Shown: positions 1-9,256, counted from the first letter of the stretch. The stretch: 64,000 nt of DNA from CAYGWX01 sp964353855 [NCBI: uncultured bacterium] (GCA_964353855.1 CAYGWX010000003.1:45029-109028); one strand, 5' to 3'. Made by a program: numbers and translations. The notes: generated by a model not told the origin, from the sequence alone.

Positions 1-75
1 GCGAGGCCTCCTTTATTAAACCCTGGTTTTAAGGAACTGTGCGTTTTTTCAAGGGGTTGGAACAATGGGCAACCC

Positions 76-105
76 TTGACAAAATACTGTCAAATCGTTT
101 AAAAT
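76..105 (+). promoter_or_regulatory. Promoter for yceD-rpmF-plsX-fab run
   Basis: TTGACA at 76-81 and TAAAAT at 100-105 are separated by 18 bases, giving a predicted transcription start near 112, about 30 bases before the yceD start codon. The same box pair with the same 18-base spacer lies upstream of nuoA, which supports the reading. Sequence-only prediction. Confidence 0.75.
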
Positions 106-142
106 ATATTGTTTAATTACCATACAGCTGTCACGGTTTGCC

Positions 143-652
143 ATGACCAGGATCGCGATTCGCTCCCTTTGCGAGGGGGAGAACCCATATGCCGTCTGTC
201 ACCCTGCCGAGGATCTCGGCCTGAAGATCGAAGGAGGGGCTTTGGCCGGTAAGGTGGACGTCCAGGGGGCCATCGCAAAATCCCTGTCCTTTCTCGAGTT
301 CAAAGGGATGCTCAATTTCCGGGTTGATTTCGAATGCGCCCGTTGCCTGAAACCCTTTCTCCGCGAGTTTCGGGTACCTTTTCGCTGTAGTTACGAGCAG
401 GTGAACGAGGTTCGGCCGGGCTGGGAAGTTGCTCTGGATGTGCGTTATATACCAAGCTCGGCTCAGGATTTGGATATCCTACCTGAAGTTCGCGAGGCCA
501 TCGCCTTCGCGCTGCCTCTCGTTCCCCTCTGCCGCATGGACTGCCCCGGGCTTTGTCCCCGCTGCGGAAGTGACCTCTCCTCGGGGGCCTGCGGGTGTAA
601 ACCCATGAAGCAGGATACGCCCTGGGAGGCGTTGAGAAAACTGAAAATCTAA
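143..652 (+). CDS. yceD: YceD/DUF177 family protein
   Basis: A 169-residue protein of the YceD (DUF177) family, which is almost always encoded just upstream of rpmF and is linked to 23S rRNA or ribosome metabolism; its biochemical activity is not settled. The family pattern is visible as a mid-protein C-x2-C (ECARC) and a C-terminal Cys-rich tail (C-x3-C-x2-C ... C-x-C) that looks like a small zinc site. There is no strong Shine-Dalgarno sequence before the ATG, so the exact start is less certain. It is the first gene after a good promoter and lies 15 bases before rpmF, so it is the head of the rpmF-plsX-fab run. Confidence 0.9.
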   Translation: MTRIAIRSLCEGENPYAVCHPAEDLGLKIEGGALAGKVDVQGAIAKSLSFLEFKGMLNFRVDFECARCLKPFLREFRVPFRCSYEQVNEVRPGWEVALDVRYIPSSAQDLDILPEVREAIAFALPLVPLCRMDCPGLCPRCGSDLSSGACGCKPMKQDTPWEALRKLKI

Positions 653-667
653 AGAGGAGAAGGAAGA

Positions 668-850
668 ATGCCTGTCCCCAAACGTCGGCATTCCAATTCG
701 CGCACCAACAAGCGCCGTGCGAATTGGAAGGTCCGTCCACCGACCGTGGCCACGTGCGGCCATTGCCACCAGCCCAAACCGCCCCACCGGGTCTGTCCGA
801 CCTGCGGCTACTACGGTGAGGAGCAGGTCATAGCCGTCAAGGAAACGTAG
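668..850 (+). CDS. rpmF: 50S ribosomal protein L32
   Basis: A 60-residue basic protein with the typical start MPVPKRRHS and the L32 zinc ribbon, C-x2-C at residues 30-33 and C-x2-C at about 43-46, so this is the zinc-binding form. L32 belongs to the large ribosomal subunit near the peptidyl-transferase centre exit side. A purine-rich ribosome binding site (AGAGGAGAAGGA) precedes the ATG. The order yceD-rpmF-plsX is one of the most conserved bacterial arrangements and joins ribosome and membrane lipid synthesis. Confidence 0.98.
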   Translation: MPVPKRRHSNSRTNKRRANWKVRPPTVATCGHCHQPKPPHRVCPTCGYYGEEQVIAVKET

Positions 851-866
851 AGTACCTTTCCGCGCG

Positions 867-1874
867 ATGCGCATCGGCATTGACGCCATGGGGGGCGACC
901 ATGCTCCCCGGAATCCGGTCCGAGGCGGAATCGAGGCCGCCCATCTCTGGCCCGATCTGGAGATCGTCCTTATTGGCGAGGAGAGCCGAGTCCGGGGGGA
1001 GTTGGAGGAAGAGAAGAAGGTTCCCAGGAACATCAGCGTAGTCCATGCCCCGGAGGTCGTGGGGATGGACGAGCCTCCGGTTCAGGCCCTGCGCAAGAAG
1101 CGGAATTCCTCCCTGGGCGTTGCCACCCGATTGCAGCACGAGGGCCAGCTGGACGCCTTCATCTCAGCCGGTAACACCGGAGCGGTTATGGCCTTCAGCC
1201 TTACAGGCTTGGGAAGACTGGAGGGCGTTGAGCGTCCGGCCCTCGCCACCCTGATGCCCACCGAGCAGGGGACTTGTGTGGTTCTTGACGTGGGCGCGAA
1301 CCTGGATTCCAAGCCCGTTCACCTGGTGCGGTTCGGGATCATGGGTAGCCTGTTCACGAACTATGCCCTGGGCCGGGAAAAGCCCAAAGTAGGGCTCCTC
1401 TCGGTCGGGGAGGAGAGCACCAAGGGTGATGCCCTTACCGTCCGGGCTCACGAGCTCCTGGCCAAGACCAACCTAAATTTCATCGGCAACGTTGAAGGCC
1501 AGGACGTCCTCAAAGGCAAGGCGGACGTCGTGGTCTGCGATGGGTTCGTGGGCAACGTGATCTTGAAATTCACCGAGAGTGTGATGTCAATGCTCGAGGC
1601 CTCGATCCTGAAATACGTTTATACCAGTATCCGGGCCCGGGCCGGGGTCTTCCTGATGCGGCCTATCCTCAGGCGCTTCGCCAAGGATCTGGACTACGAA
1701 GAGTACGGCGGGGCCCCACTTCTGGGCATTCGTGGGACCGTGATCATCTGTCACGGCCGCTCCTCGGGCAAGGCCATCCGCAACGCGGTGCGCGTGGCCC
1801 GGCTTGTCGTGGAACAGGGGGTGAACGAAAAGATTAAGCAGGAAATGGCCCTCTTGAAGGGTGTGGAGGGCTGA
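867..1874 (+). CDS. plsX: Phosphate acyltransferase PlsX
   Basis: A 335-residue PlsX, the peripheral membrane enzyme that turns acyl-ACP into acyl-phosphate, the acyl donor for PlsY in the first step of phospholipid synthesis. The N-terminal motif IGIDAMGGDHAP and the later SAGNTGA, LDVGAN and CDGFVGN segments are diagnostic. Length is normal for the family. The start is 16 bases after rpmF without a clear Shine-Dalgarno sequence. The stop codon overlaps the fabH start (TGATG), so the two are probably translationally coupled. Confidence 0.97.
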   Translation: MRIGIDAMGGDHAPRNPVRGGIEAAHLWPDLEIVLIGEESRVRGELEEEKKVPRNISVVHAPEVVGMDEPPVQALRKKRNSSLGVATRLQHEGQLDAFISAGNTGAVMAFSLTGLGRLEGVERPALATLMPTEQGTCVVLDVGANLDSKPVHLVRFGIMGSLFTNYALGREKPKVGLLSVGEESTKGDALTVRAHELLAKTNLNFIGNVEGQDVLKGKADVVVCDGFVGNVILKFTESVMSMLEASILKYVYTSIRARAGVFLMRPILRRFAKDLDYEEYGGAPLLGIRGTVIICHGRSSGKAIRNAVRVARLVVEQGVNEKIKQEMALLKGVEG

Positions 1875-2851
1875 TGAAGGTCTTCCTCCTGGGCACGGGA
1901 AGCGCGGTCCCGGACAAGGTGCTGACCAATGCTTACTTCGAGAAGATCGTGGAGACCTCGGACGAATGGATCCGCACCCGGACAGGCATTCGCGAGCGGC
2001 GGATGGCGGATGAGAAAACCGTGTCCTCGGACCTGGCCCGTGAAGCATCCTTAAAGGCTCTGGAGATGTCCAAGGTCACAGTTAAGGACCTGGACATCAT
2101 CCTGGTCGCCAATGTGACCGGGGATACCCCGTTTCCTTCCACGGCTTGCCACCTGCAAGCAAAGCTCGGAGCCAAGGGGGCTGTGGCTTTTGACATCGCC
2201 GCGGCCTGCTCAGGGTTCTTGTTCGGCCTGGAGATGGGGAGGAGCATCCTGGAAACGGGAAGATACAAGACGATCCTCCTCGTGGGTGTGGAGATGCTCA
2301 CCAGGATCACGGACTACAAGGATCGCAGTACCTGCGTCCTGTTCGGCGATGCCGCGGGAGCCGTGGTCCTGAAGCCCGGAACCAAAGGCCACGAGCTCCT
2401 GTCTGTTCATCTTGGCACCGACGGCTCTTTAGCTCATCTTCTCGAGCTACCCGCAGGGGGGTCCCGGCATCCGGCCTCCCACGAGACCGTGGAGAAAAGG
2501 ATGCACTTTATGAAAATGTCCGGGCACGAGGTCTTCAAGCATGCGGTCCGGGCCATGCAGGATGCAGCGGTTACGGCCCTCAAGCAGGCCGGACTCAAGG
2601 AGAGCGATGTGGATTTTCTGATTCCGCATCAAGCCAATATCCGGATCATTGACGCCACCGCAAAACGGTTGAAGCTCCCCTCTGAGAAAGTGTATGTGAA
2701 TATCGACCGTTATGGCAACACCTCTACCGCTTCCATTCCTTTGGCGATGGATGAGGCCAACCGTAAAGGGCTTCTCAAAAAAGGCATGAACGTGGTCCTG
2801 GCTGCCTTCGGGGGTGGTCTCACATGGGCCGCAGCCGTGATCCGGTGGTAG
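1874..2851 (+). CDS. fabH: 3-oxoacyl-ACP synthase III (FabH)
   Basis: A 325-residue beta-ketoacyl-ACP synthase III that condenses acetyl-CoA (or another short acyl-CoA) with malonyl-ACP to start fatty acid elongation. The catalytic triad is visible: Cys112 in AAACSGF, the His in PHQANIRI and the Asn in YGNTSTAS. The gene overlaps plsX by one base. It is followed by a 325-base gap before fabD, so fabD onward may have its own promoter. Confidence 0.97.
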   Translation: MKVFLLGTGSAVPDKVLTNAYFEKIVETSDEWIRTRTGIRERRMADEKTVSSDLAREASLKALEMSKVTVKDLDIILVANVTGDTPFPSTACHLQAKLGAKGAVAFDIAAACSGFLFGLEMGRSILETGRYKTILLVGVEMLTRITDYKDRSTCVLFGDAAGAVVLKPGTKGHELLSVHLGTDGSLAHLLELPAGGSRHPASHETVEKRMHFMKMSGHEVFKHAVRAMQDAAVTALKQAGLKESDVDFLIPHQANIRIIDATAKRLKLPSEKVYVNIDRYGNTSTASIPLAMDEANRKGLLKKGMNVVLAAFGGGLTWAAAVIRW

Positions 2852-3176
2852 GACAAGAGTTTCGGGGTTGGGACCATCTTTGAATTGAAGGATTATATCG
2901 TTTTGTTATCATGTTAGTTAGACCATGTAAGTTAAAGCGGATATACATACGAGCACCTAAGTATAAATGAACATACGAAACTACCCCTATTTTCCGGTTA
3001 GGAGCTGTGAAGAGGGCGTGAAATGGGCGTGAGGTGGTCGTGAAGTGGTCGGAAACCCTTCCTGGATTGAGGAGCTTTGTCGGCCCTCCCGCTTGGGGAA
3101 AGGGCAGAGGGTGTTTGGCCATACCATACGGTTGTCGGACCTCCTTGGGCGCGAAAGTTAAAGTTCCGACCTGAAC
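2852..3176. other. 325-base intergenic region fabH-fabD
   Basis: No convincing coding sequence. The 3' part holds an 11-base-period tandem array (see 3001-3055). I do not see a consensus promoter or a rho-independent terminator, and no Shine-Dalgarno sequence precedes fabD. Confidence 0.6.
3001..3055 (+). repeat. 11-base-period tandem array (locus 1)
   Basis: Five consecutive 11-mers: AGAGGGCGTGA, AATGGGCGTGA, GGTGGTCGTGA and AGTGGTCGGAA are preceded by a degenerate GGAGCTGTGA. The GG(T/G)CGTGA core is nearly identical to the array on the other strand at 40393-40455, where the phrase GGGCGTGAAATGGGCGTGAA is repeated almost base for base. Confidence 0.8.
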
Positions 3177-4109
3177 ATGGCTAAGATTGCGTTCTTATTT
3201 CCTGGTCAGGGGTCGCAGTATGTGGGCATGGGAAAGGACCTTTATCAGGGCTTTGCCACAGCCAAGGCCATCTTTGAGGAGGCCAATAACGTCCTGGGCT
3301 TTGACCTGGCAAGGGTCTGCTTTGAAGGACCTGAAGAGGAGCTGAAGAAGACCAAGAACACGCAACCTGCGATCCTGGTTCACAGCGTGGCAGTCTTGCG
3401 CTTGCTGATTAATGAAGGCATCCATCCGGACATGGCGGCCGGTCACAGTCTGGGTGAGTATTCGGCCCAGGTATCCGCAGGCTCCCTCAAGTTTCAGGAT
3501 GCGGTGCGCTTGGTGCGCCTCAGGGGGGAGCTGATGTATCAGGCAGGGTTGGATAGGCCCGGGACCATGGCGGCAATCGTTGGACTTTCGGGAGGGAAGG
3601 TGGAGGAACTTTGCCGCCAGGCATCGCAGAACGGCATTGTGTGTGTGGCGAACTACAATTCTCCAGTCCAGGTGGTCGTTTCCGGAGAGATAATTGCTGT
3701 GGAAATGGCGATGTCCTTGGCTAGGTCAGCCGGGGCGAAGATGACTGTAAAGCTTGAAGTTTCGGGGGCTTTTCACTCTCCCTTGATGGATGGCGCTTAC
3801 CTGGGTCTTAAGGATGCCCTAGAAAAGATCGAGATCCATGAAGCACATTTCCCAGTGGTGGCGAACGCTTCTGCAGAGCCTGTCCTGAAGGCCTGCGATG
3901 TCCGAAGAATGCTCCAGGAGCAGTTGCTTTCCCCGGTACTCTGGGAGCCTTCCCTGCGCCGGATGATTGCAATGGGAGCAACTCAGTTCTTGGAGCTCGG
4001 GCCTGGGAAAGTTCTGACAGGGCTCCTGAAAAAGTTGGAAGAAAACCTTTCCTGTGTTAACGTGGATGGGGCAGCGTCCCTGGCCGAAACCGTTGATAAA
4101 TTGAGGTAA
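3177..4109 (+). CDS. fabD: Malonyl-CoA:ACP transacylase (FabD)
   Basis: A 310-residue cytosolic enzyme that loads malonyl groups onto ACP for fatty acid elongation. It shows the N-terminal FPGQGSQ motif, the nucleophile elbow GHSLGE with Ser91, an Arg in the VRLRG segment and the catalytic His in GAFHSPLM. The C-terminal LGPGKVLTGL motif is also typical. The ATG lacks an obvious Shine-Dalgarno sequence. It is followed after 5 bases by fabG. Confidence 0.97.
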   Translation: MAKIAFLFPGQGSQYVGMGKDLYQGFATAKAIFEEANNVLGFDLARVCFEGPEEELKKTKNTQPAILVHSVAVLRLLINEGIHPDMAAGHSLGEYSAQVSAGSLKFQDAVRLVRLRGELMYQAGLDRPGTMAAIVGLSGGKVEELCRQASQNGIVCVANYNSPVQVVVSGEIIAVEMAMSLARSAGAKMTVKLEVSGAFHSPLMDGAYLGLKDALEKIEIHEAHFPVVANASAEPVLKACDVRRMLQEQLLSPVLWEPSLRRMIAMGATQFLELGPGKVLTGLLKKLEENLSCVNVDGAASLAETVDKLR

Positions 4110-4114
4110 CGGGA

Positions 4115-4861
4115 ATGCCCGAAGGAAGCTTGAAGGGCAAAACGGCTCTGGTGACCGGAGCGGCGCAGGGAATCGGTAAGGCGATCGGCCTCAGGCTGGG
4201 TCGAGAAGGGGCCGTGGTTGCTGCCTGCGACCTGAACCTGCCTTTGGCAGAGGCTACGGTCCAGGAGATCAGGGACTCGGGAGCAAAGGCTAAGGCCTAC
4301 CTTTTGAATGTGACCAACGCCGAGGAAGTGGAGAGGGTCGTGGAAGAGGCAGCTAAGGAGTTCGGACACATAGACATCCTGGTGAACAACGCCGGGATCA
4401 CGAAGGACGCCCTGCTTCTGCGCATGGAGGAGGAAGCCTGGGATGCGGTGTTGAGCGTGAACCTGAAAGGTACGTTCCTTCTTTCCAAGGCCTGTGCCCG
4501 ATTGATGATCAAGCAGCGCTTCGGCCGGATCGTGAACATCTCCTCCGTCAGCGGTCAGCGGGGCAATGCCGGGCAGTCGAACTATGCCGCATCCAAGGCG
4601 GGAATCATCGGGTTCACCAAATCCCTGTCCAAGGAGCTGGGAGCCCGGGGCGTCACGGTAAATGCGGTTGCCCCCGGATTCATCCAGACCGCCATGACCG
4701 AAGGCCTTCCCCAGGAGATCAAAGACTCTTACCTGATGCAGATCCCCCTGGGCCGGCTGGGTACGCCTGAGGACATCGCCGGAGCTGTGGCCTTCCTATG
4801 CTCGGAGGACGGAGCCTATATCTCTGGCGAGATTCTGGGTGTGAACGGCGGCATGTACTGA
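4115..4861 (+). CDS. fabG: 3-oxoacyl-ACP reductase (FabG)
   Basis: A 248-residue short-chain dehydrogenase that reduces beta-ketoacyl-ACP with NADPH. The cofactor loop TGAAQGIG (14-21), the NNAG motif, the active-site Ser near 144, and Tyr157/Lys161 in YAASK are all present. Placement between fabD and acpP makes FabG far more likely than another SDR. Normal length. Confidence 0.96.
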   Translation: MPEGSLKGKTALVTGAAQGIGKAIGLRLGREGAVVAACDLNLPLAEATVQEIRDSGAKAKAYLLNVTNAEEVERVVEEAAKEFGHIDILVNNAGITKDALLLRMEEEAWDAVLSVNLKGTFLLSKACARLMIKQRFGRIVNISSVSGQRGNAGQSNYAASKAGIIGFTKSLSKELGARGVTVNAVAPGFIQTAMTEGLPQEIKDSYLMQIPLGRLGTPEDIAGAVAFLCSEDGAYISGEILGVNGGMY

Positions 4862-4918
4862 TTTAAAAGTTAATCGGGACCCCTTTAATAGAGAATCCCA
4901 AAGAGGAGGATGAGAGGC

Positions 4919-5170
4919 ATGGCATTGACGGACGATGTCAAAAAGATAATCGTAGAGCAATTGGGCGTGAACGATGCGCAGGTGGTTACCACAGCGAAGT
5001 TCATCGAGGACTTGGGCGCCGATTCCCTGGACCAGGTGGAACTGATCATGGCCTTCGAGGAGAAATTTGGTCTGGAGATACCGGATGCCGAGGCCGAGAA
5101 ACTGGTCACGGTAGGCACGGCCATCGAATACCTCGAAAAGAAGCTGGCCGAGAAAGGAACTGCAAAATAG
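4919..5170 (+). CDS. acpP: Acyl carrier protein
   Basis: An acidic 83-residue acyl carrier protein that holds growing acyl chains on a 4'-phosphopantetheine arm. The attachment Ser36 sits in [11 protein letters not shown] chose the ATG at 4919 instead of the in-frame ATG at 4910 because the Shine-Dalgarno GAGGAGG (4903-4909) is at the right distance for 4919 and touches 4910. fabF follows after 22 bases. Confidence 0.97.
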   Translation: MALTDDVKKIIVEQLGVNDAQVVTTAKFIEDLGADSLDQVELIMAFEEKFGLEIPDAEAEKLVTVGTAIEYLEKKLAEKGTAK

Positions 5171-5192
5171 CCTGCCGGCTGATGATTCGACC

Positions 5193-6434
5193 ATGAAGAG
5201 ACGGGTTGTCATCACCGGGATGGGCACCATAACCCCAGTCGGCCTGAATGTGAACGAGTTCTGGTCGTCGCTGGTGGCAGGCAAGGGGGGTGTAGGGCGT
5301 ATCACGCGTTTCGACGCTTCCGCCTTCTCCACCCAAATCGCGGCCGAGGTAAAGGGTTTCGATCCATCCTCGGTCATCGACCGCAAGGAGCTCCGGCGGC
5401 AGGATCGTTTTGTGCATTATGCGATTGTGGCAACCCACGAGGCTTTGGTGGACTCCAAACTGGAGCTGGACAAGGAGGATCGCGACCGGATCGGGGTCTT
5501 GGTGGGATCCGGCATCGGAGGGACAGAGACTTGGGAGGCTCAGTTGCAAAAGCTGAGGGACTTCGGCCCAGACCGGATCAGCCCATTTTTCGTTCCCATG
5601 ATGATCATCGATATGGCTTCAGGCGAGATCTCCATCCGCTGGAACCTGAGGGGGCCCAATTTCGCCACGGTCTCGGCCTGTGCCACTTCCGCTCACGCCA
5701 TCGGGGAATCCTTCCATATAATTACCCGCGGGGACGCGGACATTATGGTCACCGGAGGCAGCGAGGCGGCAATCACTCCTCTGTCCATGGCAGGATTCTG
5801 CTCTATGCGGGCACTCTCCCGGCGCAACGACGCCCCGGAGAAAGCCTCTCGCCCCTTCGAATTGAACCGGGATGGGTTCGTGATGGGGGAGGGATCGGGC
5901 ATTCTGGTCTTGGAGGAAATGGAGAGGGCCAAAGCAAGGGGGGTGAGGATTTACGCTGAGTTGGCCGGGTATGGCGCGACCGCTGACGCTTACCATATGA
6001 CGGCCCCGGCGCCGGGAGGGGAGGGAGCGGCCCGTGCGATGCGGGCAGCTCTGTCCTCCGCAGGAATGTCACCTGAGGAAGTCGGCTACGTGAACGCTCA
6101 CGGGACTTCCACCGACTTGAACGATAAATACGAGACAATTGCTATCAAGACCGTTTTTGGGAGCCATGTCTCGAAACTGGCGATCAGTTCCACTAAGTCC
6201 CTGACCGGCCACCTGCTCGGGGCCGCCGGAGTCATCGAAACGATCGCCACCGCCAAGACCTTAGTCGAGGGCATCGTTCATCCCACAATCAATTACGAGA
6301 TCCCAGATCCGGAGTGTGATCTGGATTATGTGCCGAATAAGGCCAGGAAGCTTGCGGTCACCGCCGCGATCTCGAACTCCTTCGGTTTCGGCGGACACAA
6401 CGTCTGTCTGGCGCTTAAAAGATATCAAGGGTAA
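5193..6434 (+). CDS. fabF: 3-oxoacyl-ACP synthase II (FabF)
   Basis: A 413-residue condensing enzyme for fatty acid elongation. The nucleophile Cys163 lies in [12 protein letters not shown], and the two catalytic His residues lie in [11 protein letters not shown] and GHLLGAAG; the glycine-rich [10 protein letters not shown] segment near the end is the usual gatekeeper loop. Normal length. rnc begins two bases after its stop codon. Confidence 0.97.
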   Translation: MKRRVVITGMGTITPVGLNVNEFWSSLVAGKGGVGRITRFDASAFSTQIAAEVKGFDPSSVIDRKELRRQDRFVHYAIVATHEALVDSKLELDKEDRDRIGVLVGSGIGGTETWEAQLQKLRDFGPDRISPFFVPMMIIDMASGEISIRWNLRGPNFATVSACATSAHAIGESFHIITRGDADIMVTGGSEAAITPLSMAGFCSMRALSRRNDAPEKASRPFELNRDGFVMGEGSGILVLEEMERAKARGVRIYAELAGYGATADAYHMTAPAPGGEGAARAMRAALSSAGMSPEEVGYVNAHGTSTDLNDKYETIAIKTVFGSHVSKLAISSTKSLTGHLLGAAGVIETIATAKTLVEGIVHPTINYEIPDPECDLDYVPNKARKLAVTAAISNSFGFGGHNVCLALKRYQG

Positions 6435-6436
6435 GT

Positions 6437-7174
6437 TTGAGACGTTTTCTTAGAGAGATATTTTCCAAGAAAAGGCCGGATCCCTTACGGCGTGCCCTGA
6501 TCAGGGAGTTAGAGAGGACTTCGGGATGCCGTTTCCGTAATGTCACTCTTCTGGAACATGCCCTAACTCACCGTTCTCACGTGGCTCCCAAGCGGGAACG
6601 CTCCAATGAGCGTTTGGAGTTCCTGGGCGATGCCGTCCTCGGGCTCATCGTCTGCCAACATCTTTTTCATATTTTTCCCGAGAAGCGTGAAGGCGAGCTT
6701 ACGGAAGTTAAATCCAGGCTGGTCTCTAAGGCCGTCCTGGCCGAGCGAGCTCAGCGGATGGGATTGGGAAAGTACATGTTGATAAGCGAGTCCGAAATCC
6801 GGAACGGGGGTAGGGAACGACAAAGCATCCTGGCAGATGCCTACGAGGCTTTGATCGCGGCCGTTTATCTCGACTGCGGGCTCAAATCGGCGCGCGAGTT
6901 CGTCACCCGGGATATTCTCGACGATATGGAAACCTTGTTTTCATCTCAGGAAGGAGTCAACTATAAAAGCCTTCTCCAGCATGAAGCCCAGGGCAAGAAT
7001 CTTGGAAACCTGCGTTATCGGTTGAAGGCTGAACAGGGCCCGGAACACGACAAGACCTTCGATATCGAGGTCTGGATCGGGCGTCGGAAGTTTGGCAAAG
7101 GAAACGGACGAACCCGTAAGGAGGCAGAGCAGCGCGCGGCCTCGACCGCCTTGGTTAAGTTGCGAAGCGGATGA
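6437..7174 (+). CDS. rnc: Ribonuclease III
   Basis: A 245-residue endonuclease for double-stranded RNA, involved in rRNA and mRNA processing. The N-terminal half carries the signature NERLEFLGDAVL and the second acidic cluster ADAYEALIAAVYLD; the last 70 residues form a double-stranded RNA binding domain ending in GRTRKEAEQRAA. The start codon is TTG, two bases after fabF. The acpP-fabF-rnc order is common in bacteria. The stop codon overlaps the next start (GATGA). Confidence 0.96.
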   Translation: MRRFLREIFSKKRPDPLRRALIRELERTSGCRFRNVTLLEHALTHRSHVAPKRERSNERLEFLGDAVLGLIVCQHLFHIFPEKREGELTEVKSRLVSKAVLAERAQRMGLGKYMLISESEIRNGGRERQSILADAYEALIAAVYLDCGLKSAREFVTRDILDDMETLFSSQEGVNYKSLLQHEAQGKNLGNLRYRLKAEQGPEHDKTFDIEVWIGRRKFGKGNGRTRKEAEQRAASTALVKLRSG

Positions 7175-7458
7175 TCTTCTTTTGCGACAGGATTAATGTT
7201 AGTCTTTCCGAGGAAGGATTACCCGTCCAATTCGTCTGGAAGGGCGTTAGCCGTAAAATCGTCAAAGTGGAAAGAGGTTGGCAGGAATACGGCCTGCCTA
7301 AAAGCGGTTCTCCCAAGAGTCAAACCTGGCTGCTAAGGCGCCACCGTAACTACTTTCGGGTTCGTACCGAGGAAGAGCGGCGTTTCCAGATCTATATGGA
7401 TCGGGGCTCAAGGGGATTACGCCGAGAATGGATTTTGGAACAGGAGCTTGTTGATTGA
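7171..7458 (+). CDS. Small DUF6504-like protein
   Basis: A 95-residue basic soluble protein with no catalytic motif that I recognise. Its pattern (P-V-Q-F-x-W-K-G, then a W-x-E-x-G stretch, R-N-Y-F-R-V, then F-Q-I-Y-M-D and a Trp near the end) resembles the DUF6504 family of small barrel-like proteins, but this is from memory of the pattern. The ATG overlaps the rnc stop codon by four bases, so it is probably translated with rnc. It lies 19 bases before etfB. Confidence 0.5.
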   Translation: MIFFCDRINVSLSEEGLPVQFVWKGVSRKIVKVERGWQEYGLPKSGSPKSQTWLLRRHRNYFRVRTEEERRFQIYMDRGSRGLRREWILEQELVD

Positions 7459-7477
7459 TTCTAAAGGGGGATAAAAC

Positions 7478-8263
7478 TTGAACATCGTCGTATGCATCAA
7501 ACAGGTTCCGGATATTGCGACTATCCGATTTGAGCCGGGAGCGGAAAGGGTGGATATTTCCGGGGCCACTTTGATCATCAACCCGATGGACGAATACGCC
7601 CTCGAGGAAGGACTCCGCCTGAGAGAAAAATATGGGGGGAAAGTCACAGCCATTTCCCTGGGCACTAAGGAAACCGAGGAGACTCTTCGAACCGCAATTG
7701 CTTTTGGAATTGACGAGGGGATATTGGTCTCCGATCCTCTTTTTGAGAGCAGCGATACTTATGTGACCGCTTATGTTCTGGCTCAAGCAATTAAGAAGTT
7801 GGGCTCGTTCCATTTGGTTTTATTTGGTAAATCTAGCTCGGACAGTGATACGGCTTGGACGGGGCCTGCGGTAGCCGAATTTCTCGGCATCCCTGATGTG
7901 GCTTTCGTCAAAAAGATAGAAGAGATATCCGAGAGCAGGGCCCGGGTCCAGCGGATGATGGAGGAAGGCTCCGACCTTATTGAAACCTCTCTGCCGGCCG
8001 TGTTCACGGTTGTCAAAGAAATAAACGAACCTCGGCTGCCTTCCCTCAAGGGGAAATTGAAGGCCAAATCCTATAAGGTCCCTATCTGGACCGCTACCGA
8101 TTTAGGTATAGATTCTACCAAAATAGGAAAGGCTGGAGTCAAAAGCCAACTCCTAAGGATCTGGGTGCCTGAAGCCCGTAAGGGTGGTACTGTCTTTCAG
8201 GGTGAGCCTGAGGATGTTGCTGCCCAATTGGTGGAGATTTTAAAAGATCAACAAATCCTCTAA
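7478..8263 (+). CDS. etfB: Electron transfer flavoprotein beta subunit
   Basis: A 261-residue ETF beta subunit, which with EtfA carries electrons from acyl-CoA or other flavin dehydrogenases to the quinone pool or to bifurcating partners. The start MNIVVCIKQVPD, the INPMDEYALEEGLRL segment and the GKSSSDSDTAWTGP nucleotide-binding loop are typical. The start is TTG, preceded by AAAGGGGG. etfA follows after 9 bases. Whether this ETF is bifurcating cannot be told from what I see. Confidence 0.94.
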   Translation: MNIVVCIKQVPDIATIRFEPGAERVDISGATLIINPMDEYALEEGLRLREKYGGKVTAISLGTKETEETLRTAIAFGIDEGILVSDPLFESSDTYVTAYVLAQAIKKLGSFHLVLFGKSSSDSDTAWTGPAVAEFLGIPDVAFVKKIEEISESRARVQRMMEEGSDLIETSLPAVFTVVKEINEPRLPSLKGKLKAKSYKVPIWTATDLGIDSTKIGKAGVKSQLLRIWVPEARKGGTVFQGEPEDVAAQLVEILKDQQIL

Positions 8264-8272
8264 AGAAGGACA

Positions 8273-9256
8273 ATGGCTAATTTTAATGGCGTTGTAGGAG
8301 TTGCGGAACAACGAAATGGCAAGCTCCTATCGATCTCCTTGGAGGTTCTGACGGTTGCGCGTAAGATCGCCGATGACCTCGGGACTGAAGTCACGGCCAT
8401 TCTCCTCGGAAGCTCCGATGGAGATACGCTGGCCAAACGGGGAGCTGATCGCGTTTGGATGGTTTCCGGTTCTGAACTTGAGCATTTTCAGGCTGGAATT
8501 TATAACCAAGTTCTGGGTCATCTTTTAGCTGAACTTAAGCCGGAAGTAATCGTGGGAGGGGCAACTATCGCGGGAAAGGCTTTATTCGGTCGGTTGGCAG
8601 CGAACTTAGGAACAGGATTAGCTTCGGACGCTGTAGCGATCGAGACCGACAAAGAAAAAGGGACCGTAGCCGTGACCCGTTCGGTTTATGGCGGAAGTGC
8701 GATGGCTCAGTGGGTCGTTCAAACCTTACCCCAGATTATAACCATCCGGTCTAAAGTCTTTGGGGAGGCCAAGCCGAACGGAGAACAGGGGGAGGTCATT
8801 CAGAAAGACGTGCCAAGGGAGTTATTTTCCTCTCCGGTTAAGTGGCTAAAATCCGGGGAAGAGCGGGGCCAATCCGTAAACTTGAGTCAAGCCGATATCA
8901 TCGTTTCCGGGGGTCGTGGACTCAGGAGACCGGAAAACTTCGCGATAATTTACAGTCTGGCAAACGCCTTGGGTGGAGCCGTGGGCGCTTCCCGTGCCGT
9001 TGTTGACGCTGGCTGGATTTCCTATGCCCACCAGGTGGGACAGACTGGAAAGACCGTCAATCCCAAGCTATACGTAGCTTGTGGCATCTCAGGCGCCATT
9101 CAGCATCTGGCCGGGATGCAGAGCTCAAAGTGTATCGTAGCAATCAACAAAGACCCTGAGGCCCCAATATTCAAGATTGCTACTTATGGGATCGTCGGAG
9201 ACCTGTTTGTCGTAGTTCCTGCCTTGACCCAGAAACTTAAAGCGCAGAACGAATAG
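8273..9256 (+). CDS. etfA: Electron transfer flavoprotein alpha subunit
   Basis: A 327-residue ETF alpha subunit. The C-terminal FAD-binding domain is clear: SGGRGLRRPENF, GASRAVVDAGW, HQVGQTGKTV, YVACGISGAIQH and AINKDPEAPIF occur in order. The N-terminal half is the usual Rossmann-like domain. A Shine-Dalgarno AAAGAAGGA precedes the ATG. It pairs with etfB; no acyl-CoA dehydrogenase or ETF-quinone oxidoreductase gene is adjacent. Confidence 0.95.
   Translation: MANFNGVVGVAEQRNGKLLSISLEVLTVARKIADDLGTEVTAILLGSSDGDTLAKRGADRVWMVSGSELEHFQAGIYNQVLGHLLAELKPEVIVGGATIAGKALFGRLAANLGTGLASDAVAIETDKEKGTVAVTRSVYGGSAMAQWVVQTLPQIITIRSKVFGEAKPNGEQGEVIQKDVPRELFSSPVKWLKSGEERGQSVNLSQADIIVSGGRGLRRPENFAIIYSLANALGGAVGASRAVVDAGWISYAHQVGQTGKTVNPKLYVACGISGAIQHLAGMQSSKCIVAINKDPEAPIFKIATYGIVGDLFVVVPALTQKLKAQNE

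Noticed and set aside
2820-3122. Minus-strand frame of 100 codons between fabH and fabD
   Set aside because: No ribosome site or homology pattern; it crosses the 11-base array and the end of fabH.
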